From: Roseateles oligotrophus
Lineage (GTDB): Bacteria > Pseudomonadota > Gammaproteobacteria > Burkholderiales > Burkholderiaceae_C
Assembly: GCF_014204525.1 (NCBI RefSeq)
Contig: NZ_JACHLP010000013.1
Span: forward strand, 1 to 64,000
Direction of reading: 5' to 3'
Length of the DNA: 64,000 bases
In this document: in pieces, positions 1-7,505 of the stretch
Numbering within the stretch: the first letter of the stretch is position 1
Layout of the letters: the number at the start of each line of letters is the position of its first letter
Position numbers and translations under genes: made by a program
The notes under the pieces: generated by a model
The model's input: the letters and a program-made list of their open reading frames with translations, nothing else
Told to the model about the DNA's origin: nothing
Databases searched by the model: none

Positions 1-456
1 GACGTGGACAAGTTCAAGCTCTTGGCCTTTGTGCTCTCGGCCGCGCTGGCTGGCCTGGCCGGTGCCACCAAGACCTTGGTGCTGGGCTTTGCCACGCTGA
101 CCGATGCCTTGTGGACCACCTCGGGCCTGGTCATCCTGATGACCCTGGTGGGCGGCATGGGCACCCTGGTCGGGCCCATGGTGGGCGCCCTCATCATCAT
201 CGCGCTGGAGAACAAGATCGGCGACCTGGGCAAGGCCCTGGCCGACGCCACGGGCGTGCAGTGGTTCAACGGCCTGGGCGAATCGGTCAGCCTGGTCACC
301 GGGCTGATCTTCATCGTCTGCGTGCTGGCGTTTCGGCGCGGGGTGGTGGGGGAGGCGCTGGCCTTGTGGGAGAGGCGGGGGGGGTGGGCGTTAGGAAAGA
401 GCGTCGGCTTACGCTGCGCTAAGCCGACCTACAAGCTCCCCATCAACAAGCCCTGA
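1..456 (+). CDS. LivM-type branched-chain amino acid ABC permease, C-terminal part
   Basis: The frame is open at the left edge, so only the last 150 or so residues are present. They show hydrophobic membrane segments and the glycine-rich stretch VGGMGTLVGPMVGAL, typical of the LivH/LivM inner-membrane permeases that import leucine, isoleucine and valine. A substrate-binding protein of the same system and valine-degradation genes follow, separated by a LysR gene on the other strand. The last 25 or so residues are hydrophilic and unlike the family. They follow a run of eight G (377-384), and with one G fewer the frame would stop at 392-394, in front of the hairpin at 403-428. As read, the stop overlaps the LysR gene by 28 bases. 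Family assignment is good; the exact C-terminus is doubtful. Confidence 0.85.
   Translation, partial: DVDKFKLLAFVLSAALAGLAGATKTLVLGFATLTDALWTTSGLVILMTLVGGMGTLVGPMVGALIIIALENKIGDLGKALADATGVQWFNGLGESVSLVTGLIFIVCVLAFRRGVVGEALALWERRGGWALGKSVGLRCAKPTYKLPINKP
403..428. terminator. hairpin between convergent livM and lysR genes
   Basis: A perfect 9-bp inverted repeat, GTCGGCTTA and TAAGCCGAC, with an 8-base loop. It abuts the LysR stop codon at 429-431 and lies just after the likely true end of the permease. There is no long T run. It probably ends transcription from both sides. Confidence 0.55.
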
Positions 457-1322
457 CTCTCCCCCACCACCTCGCGCAAGAACTTCCACAAGGCGTTGAC
501 CCGCGCGATATCGCGCTGTTCCTTGGGCGCGTAGAGCCAGAAGCTGCGCAGGATGGAGGCCTGGCCCGCCAACACAGGCTGCAAGTCGGCGCAGCCGCTG
601 GCCATGAAGCAGGGCAGCACGGCCAGGCCATGGCCGCGGCGGGCGGCGTGCAGCTGGGCCACGATGCTGGTGCTGCGCAAGGGCGTGGCCGCCGCGGGTG
701 CCAGCTTGGCCAGATAGCGCAGCTCGGCGCTGAAGGCCAGTTCATCCACATAAGCAATCAGGCGGTGCTGCTGCAAGTCGGCCAGCTGCCGGATCGGCGC
801 GTGCCGGGCCAGGTAGGCCGGGGTGGCGTAAAGGGCCAGGCGGTAGTCGGTCAGCTTGCAGGCCACATAAGCACCCTGGCGCGGGCGCTCGATGCTGATG
901 GCCAGATCGGCCTCGCGCTTGGACAGGTTGACGAAGCGCGGCACGGCCAGCAGGTCCACGCTGATGGCCGGGTGGCGCTCGCAAAAATCGGCCAGCTGCG
1001 GGGCCAGGAAGTAACTGCCAAAACCCTCGGTGGCGCCGAGGCGCACATGGCCGTGCAAGGCATGGCTGTCGCCGCCGATATCGGCGTCTGCCAGCGCCAG
1101 CGTGTCCTCGATGCGCTGCACCGACTCCAGCAGGCGCTGGCCCATGGCGGTGAGCCGGTGGCCTTGCGGGCTGCGATCGAACAGCTGGGTGCCTATGTCC
1201 TGCTCCAACTGCTTGAGACGGCGGGTGATGGTGGATTGATCCAGGTCCAGCGTGACCGCCGCCTCCATGGCCGAGCCCTGGCGGGCCACGGCCAGAAAGA
1301 CGCGCAGATTGTCCCAATTCAT
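429..1322 (-). CDS. LysR-family transcriptional regulator
   Basis: 297 residues, normal for the family. The N-terminal winged helix-turn-helix spans about residues 1-60 (DLDQSTITRRLKQLEQDIG is the recognition region) and is followed by a LysR substrate-binding domain. The start ATG at 1322 gives the canonical MNWDNLRVFLAV opening; the much longer open frame upstream is a shadow of mmsA. The gene is divergent from the branched-chain amino-acid binding protein gene at 1455, with 132 bases between them that hold a LysR-type box. It most likely controls that transport and valine-degradation cluster and itself. The effector is unknown. Confidence 0.9.
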   Translation of the reverse strand: MNWDNLRVFLAVARQGSAMEAAVTLDLDQSTITRRLKQLEQDIGTQLFDRSPQGHRLTAMGQRLLESVQRIEDTLALADADIGGDSHALHGHVRLGATEGFGSYFLAPQLADFCERHPAISVDLLAVPRFVNLSKREADLAISIERPRQGAYVACKLTDYRLALYATPAYLARHAPIRQLADLQQHRLIAYVDELAFSAELRYLAKLAPAAATPLRSTSIVAQLHAARRGHGLAVLPCFMASGCADLQPVLAGQASILRSFWLYAPKEQRDIARVNALWKFLREVVGESQGLLMGSL

Positions 1323-1356
1323 CTTCACAACCAGGCCCTCCGGGTTCTCCAGGATC

Positions 1357-1370
1357 TTGCAAAAACGCAA
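1357..1370. promoter_or_regulatory. possible LysR-type operator (T-N11-A)
   Basis: TTGCAAAAACGCAA is a dyad, TTGC-N6-GCAA, containing a T-N11-A spacing. It sits 35-48 bases upstream of the LysR start and about 85-98 bases upstream of the divergent binding-protein gene. That is the usual place for an autoregulatory LysR box. Only one site was noted, so this is tentative. Confidence 0.4.
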
Positions 1371-1454
1371 GCCTGTTGCGCATTTTCCTCGCTTCGCCTT
1401 GCATAGCCGCAGGCCTACATTCAGGCCGGCGCAAACAAGATCGGAGACAAGGAC

Positions 1455-2699
1455 ATGGCACCCAGGTATTTGAATTTGAAGGCGAGCGCCGCGGCCTGCG
1501 CGCTGGCCCTGCTCAGCCCCCTGCCGGCACTCGCCGCGCCCGGCCAGATTTCTGACGGCGTCGTCAAGATCGGCATCCTCACCGATATGTCGGGCGCCTA
1601 CTCGGGCATGGGCGGGCCGGGCTCGGTGGTGGCGGCGCAGATGGCGGTGGACGACTGCCTGCGCGGGCCTTGCAAGGGCATGAAGATCGAACTGCTCTCG
1701 GCCGACCACCAGAACAAGCCCGACATCGCCTCCGGCAAGGCGCGCGAATGGCTGGACCGCGACAAGGTCGATGCCCTGGCCGACCTGACCAACTCGGCCG
1801 GCGCCCTGGCCGTCCAAAAGCTGATCAAGGAAAAAGGCGGCATCGCCCTCTACAGCGGCCCGGCCACCACCCGCCTGACCAATGAGGATTGCGCGGCCAA
1901 CGGCTTCCACTGGATGTTCGACACCTATGCCATGGCCAATGGCGCGGCGGCCACGCTGACCAAGAACGGCATGAAGAACTGGTACTTCCTGACCGTGGAC
2001 TATGCCTTCGGCCATTCGCTGGAGAAGGACACCGGCGAGATCGTGCGCGCCAACGGCGGCAAGGTGCTGGGCAGCGTCAGGCACCCGCTGGGCGCCAGCG
2101 ATTTCTCCTCCTTTTTGCTGCAGGCGCAAAGCTCCAAGGCCCAGGTCATAGGCCTGGCCAATGGGGCGCAGGACACGGTCAATGCCATCAAGGCGGCACG
2201 CGAGTTCGGTGTGGGTGGCAAGGATCAGCAGATCGCCGCCCTGCTGGTCTTCCTGACCGATGTCCATGCCCTGGGCCTGGAGACGGCGCAGGGCCTGAGC
2301 TTCACCGATGGCTTCTACTGGGATATGGACGAGGCCACGCGCGGCTTTGCCGCCCGCTTCGCCAAGCTGCACAAGGGCGGCGCCAAGCCCACCATGGTGC
2401 AGGCGGGGGTCTACTCCAGCGTGCTGCATTACCTGAAGTCGGTGGCGGCCCTGGGCAGCGACGACTCGACCCTGGTGGCCAAGAAGATGCGCGAGCTGCC
2501 CATCGAGGACGCGGTGATGCGCAATGCCAGCATCCGGCCGGACGGCCGGGTCATCCACGATATGTATCTCTTCCAGGTCAAGAAGCCGGCCGAGTCCAAG
2601 GCGGCCTGGGACTATTACAAGCTGGTCAGCACCATCCCCGCCGCCAGCGCCTTCAAGCCGCTGGAGCAATCCAGCTGCGAACTGATCAGCAAGAAGTAA
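1455..2699 (+). CDS. branched-chain amino acid ABC transporter substrate-binding protein
   Basis: 414 residues. An N-terminal signal peptide (about residues 1-27, ending LPALAA) exports it to the periplasm. The mature part starts VVKIGILTDMSGAYSGMGG, the opening of the type I periplasmic binding fold used by LivJ/LivK-like proteins (Peripla_BP_6). It captures an amino acid or related small carboxylate and delivers it to a LivHM permease such as the one ending at 456. mmsA begins 7 bases after its stop, so the two are probably cotranscribed, which points to valine or another branched-chain substrate. The exact ligand cannot be read from the sequence. Confidence 0.88.
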   Translation: MAPRYLNLKASAAACALALLSPLPALAAPGQISDGVVKIGILTDMSGAYSGMGGPGSVVAAQMAVDDCLRGPCKGMKIELLSADHQNKPDIASGKAREWLDRDKVDALADLTNSAGALAVQKLIKEKGGIALYSGPATTRLTNEDCAANGFHWMFDTYAMANGAAATLTKNGMKNWYFLTVDYAFGHSLEKDTGEIVRANGGKVLGSVRHPLGASDFSSFLLQAQSSKAQVIGLANGAQDTVNAIKAAREFGVGGKDQQIAALLVFLTDVHALGLETAQGLSFTDGFYWDMDEATRGFAARFAKLHKGGAKPTMVQAGVYSSVLHYLKSVAALGSDDSTLVAKKMRELPIEDAVMRNASIRPDGRVIHDMYLFQVKKPAESKAAWDYYKLVSTIPAASAFKPLEQSSCELISKK

Positions 2700-2705
2700 G
2701 ACACC

Positions 2706-4205
2706 ATGACTGAAATCACCCGCCTGAGCCATCTGATCGATGGCAAGCCCTATGCCTCCGCCAGCACGCAGTGGCGCGATGTGATCAACCCCGCCACGCA
2801 AGAAGTCCTGGCCCGCGTGCCCATGGCCACGGCGGCCGAGGTGGAGCTGGCCGTGGCCAGCGCCAAACAAGCCTTCAGCAGCTGGCGCAATAGCTCGCTG
2901 GGCAGCCGCATGCGCATCATGCTGAGGCTGCAGCAGCTGGTGCGCGAGCACACGCCGCAGCTGGCCGAGCTGATCACCCGCGAGCATGGCAAGACCCTGC
3001 CCGATGCCGAGGGCGAGGTGGCGCGCGGGCTGGAGGTGATCGAGCATGCCTGCGCCATCCCGACGCTGCAGCTGGGCGAGATCGCCGAGAACGCCGCCAG
3101 CGGCGTCGAGGTCTACAACCTGCTGCAGCCCCTGGGCGTGGGCGCCGGCATCACCGCCTTCAACTTCCCCGTCATGCTGCCCTGCTTCATGTTCCCGCTG
3201 GCCCTGGCCACCGGCAACTGTTTTGTGCTCAAGCCCTCGGAGCAAGACCCCAGCTCGACCCTGCTGCTGGCCGAGCTGGCCCAACAAGCCGGCCTGCCGC
3301 CGGGCGTGCTCAACATCATTCACGGTGGGCCCGAGGTGGCCGACGCGCTGTGCGACCACCCCGACATCAAGGCCCTGTCCTTCATCGGCTCCACCCAGGT
3401 CGGCACCCATATCTACCGCCGCGCCAGCGCGGCCGGCAAACGGGTGCAGGCCATGATGGGGGCCAAGAACCACTGCGTGGTCCTGCCCGACGCGAACAAG
3501 GAGCAGGCCATCAACCACCTGATCGGCTCGGCCTTCGGCGCGGCCGGCCAGCGCTGCATGGCCAACTCGGTCTTGCTGCTGGTGGGCGAGGCGCAGAGCT
3601 GGCTGCCCGAGATCGTCGCCAAGTCCAAGGCCATGAAGGTCGGCCCCGGCACGGACCGCCAGGTCGATGTCGGCCCCCTGGTCAACCCACGCGCCCTGGA
3701 GCGGGTGCGCCGCCTGATCGACAGCGGCGAGGCCCAGGGCGCCCGCCTGCTGCTGGACGGCCGCGACTGTGTCGTGCCCGGCTTTGAACGCGGCAATTTC
3801 ATAGGCCCGACGATTTTTTCGGAAGTGAAGCCCGGCATGGCGGTGTATGACGAAGAGATCTTCGGCCCCGTGCTCTGCGTCATCGGCGTGGACAGCCTGG
3901 ACGAGGCCATCGCCTTCATCAACGCCAACCCGAATGGCAACGGCACGTCCATCTTCACGGCCAGCGGCTGGGCGGCGCGCAAATACCAGAACGAGATCGA
4001 TGTGGGCCAGGTCGGCATCAATGTGCCCATCCCGGTGCCGGTGGCCTATTTCAGCTTCACCGGCTCGCGCGCCTCCAAGCTCGGCGACCTGGGGCCTAAC
4101 GGCAAGCAGGCCCTGAGCTTCTGGACCCAGAGCAAGACCGTCACCGCCCGCTGGTACGAGCCCGGCCAGGGCAGCAGCCGGGTCAACACCACCATCGCTT
4201 TGTGA
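2706..4205 (+). CDS. mmsA: CoA-acylating methylmalonate-semialdehyde dehydrogenase
   Basis: 499 residues, the full family length. It oxidises methylmalonate semialdehyde (and malonate semialdehyde) to propionyl-CoA or acetyl-CoA with NAD and CoA, the last step of valine degradation. It has the aldehyde dehydrogenase fold with [16 protein letters not shown] in the N-terminal NAD region and the nucleophile in GQRCMANSV at Cys284. FNFPVM and the long C-terminal block [14 protein letters not shown] are typical of MmsA rather than of general aldehyde dehydrogenases. It follows the binding-protein gene by 6 bases and is followed by mmsB. Confidence 0.95.
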   Translation: MTEITRLSHLIDGKPYASASTQWRDVINPATQEVLARVPMATAAEVELAVASAKQAFSSWRNSSLGSRMRIMLRLQQLVREHTPQLAELITREHGKTLPDAEGEVARGLEVIEHACAIPTLQLGEIAENAASGVEVYNLLQPLGVGAGITAFNFPVMLPCFMFPLALATGNCFVLKPSEQDPSSTLLLAELAQQAGLPPGVLNIIHGGPEVADALCDHPDIKALSFIGSTQVGTHIYRRASAAGKRVQAMMGAKNHCVVLPDANKEQAINHLIGSAFGAAGQRCMANSVLLLVGEAQSWLPEIVAKSKAMKVGPGTDRQVDVGPLVNPRALERVRRLIDSGEAQGARLLLDGRDCVVPGFERGNFIGPTIFSEVKPGMAVYDEEIFGPVLCVIGVDSLDEAIAFINANPNGNGTSIFTASGWAARKYQNEIDVGQVGINVPIPVPVAYFSFTGSRASKLGDLGPNGKQALSFWTQSKTVTARWYEPGQGSSRVNTTIAL

Positions 4206-4248
4206 GCATCCCAGGCCCCTGGCGGTGCCCGGCGTTCGTGGAAAAAAA

Positions 4249-4332
4249 TGCAACCACAGAGTCACGGAGACACAGAGGTGAATCGGCTTTCTGGCTTGCA
4301 TTTCTCAGTGCCTCTGTGCCTCTGTGGTTGCA
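4249..4332. repeat. imperfect inverted repeat of the CCACAGAG type
   Basis: The outer arms TGCAACCACAGAG and CTCTGTGGTTGCA pair perfectly over 13 bases. Inner CACAGAGG/CCTCTGTG blocks pair again around a central loop of about 25 bases. The whole element fills the mmsA-mmsB gap. It resembles a dispersed intergenic CACAGAG repeat seen in several proteobacteria. It could form a stable hairpin in the mmsAB transcript and lower or stabilise expression of the distal gene. Confidence 0.7.
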
Positions 4333-4368
4333 TTTCGGAAATTTGTTTCTGGTGAGAAGGAGCTACCC

Positions 4369-5253
4369 ATGAACACCGCCTTCATCGGCCTGGGCCATAT
4401 GGGCCTGCCCATGGCCTTGAATCTGCTCAAGGCCGGCCTGGCCCTGAGCTGCTACGACCTCGCCGAGGCCCCGCTGGCCCAGGCCCAGGCCGCCGGCGCG
4501 CGCCGCGCCGCCGGCATCGCCGATGCGGTGACCGGGGCCGATGTCGTCATCACCATGCTGCCGGCCTCGCGCCATGTGGAGGGTGCTTATCTGGAAGCCG
4601 ACGGCGGCATCCTCGCCCATGCGAAAGCGGGGGCGCTTTTGATCGATTGCTCCACCATCGCCCCGGCCTCGGCCATCCGAGTCGCACAGGCTGCGGCCGA
4701 GCGCGGCCTGGCCATGATCGACGCCCCCGTCTCCGGCGGCACGGCCGGTGCCCAGGCCAGCAGCCTGACCTTTATGGTCGGCGGCGAGGCGGCGGCCTTG
4801 GAGCGCGCCCGCCCCTGGCTGGAAAAGATGGGCAGCAATATCTTCCACGCCGGCGCCAGCGGCTGCGGCCAGACGGCCAAGGTCTGCAACAATATGCTGT
4901 TAGGCATCCTGATGCTGGGCACCTCGGAGGCCTTGCGGCTGGGCATTGCCAACGGCATGGACCCGGCGGCGCTGTCGCAAATCATGAGCAAAAGCTCGGG
5001 CCGCAACTGGGCGCTGGAGCTCTACAACCCCTGCCCCGGCGTGATGCCCCAAGCGCCGGCCTCGCGCGGCTACCAGGGCGGCTTCGGCGTGGACCTGATG
5101 CTCAAGGACCTGGGCCTGGCCGTGGAGGCCGCGCACAGCCATGCCGCCGCCACACCGCTGGGCGAACTGGCCCGCCAGCAGTATCAGCGCCTCAGCGAGC
5201 AAGGCCATGGCGGGCTGGATTTCTCCTGCGCCTTCGCCTACCCGGAGCATTGA
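4369..5253 (+). CDS. mmsB: 3-hydroxyisobutyrate dehydrogenase
   Basis: 294 residues. It oxidises 3-hydroxyisobutyrate to methylmalonate semialdehyde with NAD, the step before MmsA in valine breakdown. The N-terminal dinucleotide motif FIGLGHMGLPMA (residues 4-15), the DAPVSGGTAGA substrate loop and the catalytic Lys171 in GCGQTAKVCNN are all present. I chose ATG 4369 because AGAAGGAG lies just upstream and the protein then begins directly with the Rossmann strand; an in-frame start at 4324 would add an unusual leader inside the repeat element. It is probably in one transcript with mmsA despite the 163-base gap. Confidence 0.93.
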   Translation: MNTAFIGLGHMGLPMALNLLKAGLALSCYDLAEAPLAQAQAAGARRAAGIADAVTGADVVITMLPASRHVEGAYLEADGGILAHAKAGALLIDCSTIAPASAIRVAQAAAERGLAMIDAPVSGGTAGAQASSLTFMVGGEAAALERARPWLEKMGSNIFHAGASGCGQTAKVCNNMLLGILMLGTSEALRLGIANGMDPAALSQIMSKSSGRNWALELYNPCPGVMPQAPASRGYQGGFGVDLMLKDLGLAVEAAHSHAAATPLGELARQQYQRLSEQGHGGLDFSCAFAYPEH

Positions 5254-5362
5254 AAGTACAGCGGGGTGGCGGCGCCCCAACGCCCGCCCGTCCCCGGTGC
5301 AAAGCGGGCGCTGAGCGCGCAGCGTTCTGGGCTAAGCTGGCGGCACCACCAGCAGCCCATGA

Positions 5363-6541
5363 ATGCCAATCCGCATGAATAGCGAACTTCTGGCCGCAGA
5401 AAACCAAGCCCTCAAACAGCAGTTGCAAAGCCTGTTGCACGAGGCCAGGCTCAACGAAGACAAGATGCAGCGCTTCGAGCGCCTGGAGCATCAGCTGATC
5501 GCCGCGCACTCCCTGCAGGGCCTGGTGAGCCTGCTGCTGAGGGCCTACAAGCAGGCCTTTGCCATCGACCATGTGGCCCTGCTCCTGCTCGACCCGGCCG
5601 GCGAGGTCGACCGCATGCTGCAGACCGAGACCGGCAGCCTGGACGCGCTGCCGGGCCTGCGCCTCTACCCGGCCCACAGCGGCGCCAGGCTGCTGGAGGC
5701 CGCCTACTGCGGCACGCGCAAACCGCGGCTGGGCGCTTTCGACGCCGGGCTGCATGCGCAGCTGTTCGCGCCGGCGGCCGCCCCAGACATTCGGTCCATG
5801 GCCTTGCTGCCCCTGGCCCGCCACGGCCAGCTGATCGGTGGCCTGCATTTCGGCAGCGTCGATGCGGCGCGTTATGAGGCCGGCGCGGGCACCCATCTGC
5901 TGGAGCGCCTGGCCAATATCGTGGCCGTCTGCCTGGAAAGCGCCTTCAACCAGGAACGCCTCAAGCGGCTCGGCCTGACCGACACCCTGACCGGCGTGCA
6001 CAACCGCCGCTATTTCGAGCACCGCTGCCTGATCGAGATCGCCCAGGCGCGGCGCTACCGCCACCCCCTGGCCTGCTTATTCCTCGATGTGGACAAGTTC
6101 AAGAGCATCAACGACCGCTTCGGCCATGCCACCGGCGACGAGGTGCTGCGCGGCATCGGCCATCTGATCCAGGGCCAGCTGCGCGCCGGCGACACGATTG
6201 CCCGCTACGGCGGCGAGGAGTTCGTCGTGCTGCTGCCGCAGACCTCGGCCGAGTTCGCCCGCGAGATCGCCGAGCGCATACGCGCCAGCGTGGCCCAGCA
6301 GCGCTTCGTCGCCGCCGCGCCCCTGCCGGACGGCAGCGGCAGCGAGACCCCGGCCGCCGCCGCCACCCTGAGCGTCACCGCCTCCCTGGGCCTGGCCATG
6401 CTGCCGAGCGACACGGCCGGCATGGAAGCCTCGGCCGTGGCCGAACGCCTGGTGGCCGCGGCCGACCAGGCGCTCTACCAGGCCAAGGAGCTGGGCCGCA
6501 ACCGGGTGGTCGCTGCCGACCGCCCCGCAAGCACCTCGTAA
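5363..6541 (+). CDS. GAF-like/GGDEF diguanylate cyclase
   Basis: 392 residues, soluble. A short N-terminal coiled coil (about 5-45) precedes a GAF/DUF484-like sensory domain (about 45-200) and a C-terminal GGDEF domain that makes c-di-GMP from two GTP. The active-site motif is GGEEF (in ARYGGEEFVVLLPQ), and an RAGD inhibitory I-site lies five residues before it, so it should be active and subject to product feedback. An alanine/proline-rich insertion interrupts the domain after the active loop. A second in-frame ATG at 5375 could be used; neither has a clear ribosome binding site. It ends 7 bases from the convergent caspase-like gene. Confidence 0.9.
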   Translation: MPIRMNSELLAAENQALKQQLQSLLHEARLNEDKMQRFERLEHQLIAAHSLQGLVSLLLRAYKQAFAIDHVALLLLDPAGEVDRMLQTETGSLDALPGLRLYPAHSGARLLEAAYCGTRKPRLGAFDAGLHAQLFAPAAAPDIRSMALLPLARHGQLIGGLHFGSVDAARYEAGAGTHLLERLANIVAVCLESAFNQERLKRLGLTDTLTGVHNRRYFEHRCLIEIAQARRYRHPLACLFLDVDKFKSINDRFGHATGDEVLRGIGHLIQGQLRAGDTIARYGGEEFVVLLPQTSAEFAREIAERIRASVAQQRFVAAAPLPDGSGSETPAAAATLSVTASLGLAMLPSDTAGMEASAVAERLVAAADQALYQAKELGRNRVVAADRPASTS

Positions 6542-6548
6542 ACGCGGC

Positions 6549-7505
6549 CTATCTTGCCGCGAGGCCAAAGCCAGGGCGGCTGCTCAAGGCCCCGACGAAC
6601 TGGGGGTGGGGAAAGGGCCGCTCCCGGTAGCTCGCGCGTAAGGCCTCGGCCAGGTCCAGAAAGCTGCCCTGCCAGCCCCGCAAGGCCAGCGCCAGCCGGT
6701 AGGTGAAGAGGCCGTAGCGCTGCCTGGGCCCGCCGTCCGGGGCGGGCAGCAACTCCTCCAGCGCGCCCTCGTCCTCCTGGGCGGCGAAAAAGCCCACGAA
6801 CTGCCCCTCCACACCGGCGGACGGGTGCCGCTCGGCCGGCGGCGGCCGCTGCAAGCCGCCGCGCTGCAGCCCCTCCTGCCAGCGGGCCAGCCACAGAGGC
6901 AGCGGGATCTGCAGTTCCAGCGGCGAGGCATAACGCCAGGTCTCGGCGTGGCCAGGCCGGCGCAGCAGATCCGCCGCATGGCAGGTGTCCAGCACCGCCC
7001 AGACATGGGCGCCGCGGCTGCGTATGCGCTGCAGGGCCTGGCCGATCTCGCGGTCCGGCAGGGCGCCTTGCACGGCCTGCTGCTCGGCGCTCCAGCGCCA
7101 GGTGTCGCGCGGCAGAAAGACCTCTTGCAGGCCGTCGGCCTCGCGCCGGCCGCCGCTCTTGCGCCAGGCCTGCTGCGGCTGCGGCACTTGCGCGCCATGG
7201 CCGGACAGATAGACCAGCACCCAGTCGCCCGCCCGCGCCTGGCCGGCCAGGCGGGCCAGGTTCTGGACGATGGCGGCCCGGGTCGGCGGCTCGCCCGAGG
7301 CCTCGGACAAGACCCGCACCTGGCCGGCCTCGAAGCCCAGTTCGGCCAGCGAGCGCGCCATCAGCGCCACATCATTGGCCGGGCCTTCCAGGCTTTTGCC
7401 CGGCAGATGGGGGTAGGCGCTGACCCCCACCAGCAAGGCATGGTTGGCCGCCAGGGCCGTGCCGGCCAGCAGGCTCAGGCCCACAGCGCCGCACCAGCGC
7501 CTCAT
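6549..7505 (-). CDS. secreted caspase-like (peptidase C14) protein
   Basis: 318 residues. A signal peptide (about 1-19, ending GTALAA) precedes a caspase fold beginning HALLVGVSAYPHLPGKSLEG. The catalytic His103 lies in YLSGHGAQ and Cys175 in LDTCHAADL, so the dyad is intact. Family members cleave after Arg/Lys or Asp; the preference here is not readable. The start ATG (7505-7503) overlaps the stop TGA of the upstream TPR-CHAT gene (7504-7502), an ATGA junction that implies translational coupling. The product should act in the periplasm with the TPR-CHAT protein. Its start inside a longer open frame was chosen for the ATGA overlap and signal peptide. Confidence 0.85.
   Translation of the reverse strand: MRRWCGAVGLSLLAGTALAANHALLVGVSAYPHLPGKSLEGPANDVALMARSLAELGFEAGQVRVLSEASGEPPTRAAIVQNLARLAGQARAGDWVLVYLSGHGAQVPQPQQAWRKSGGRREADGLQEVFLPRDTWRWSAEQQAVQGALPDREIGQALQRIRSRGAHVWAVLDTCHAADLLRRPGHAETWRYASPLELQIPLPLWLARWQEGLQRGGLQRPPPAERHPSAGVEGQFVGFFAAQEDEGALEELLPAPDGGPRQRYGLFTYRLALALRGWQGSFLDLAEALRASYRERPFPHPQFVGALSSRPGFGLAAR

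Noticed and set aside
1323-4301. Very long minus-strand frame reading through mmsA and the binding-protein gene
   Set aside because: It is the antisense shadow of GC-rich coding sequence; only its last 297 codons (the LysR gene) have family features.
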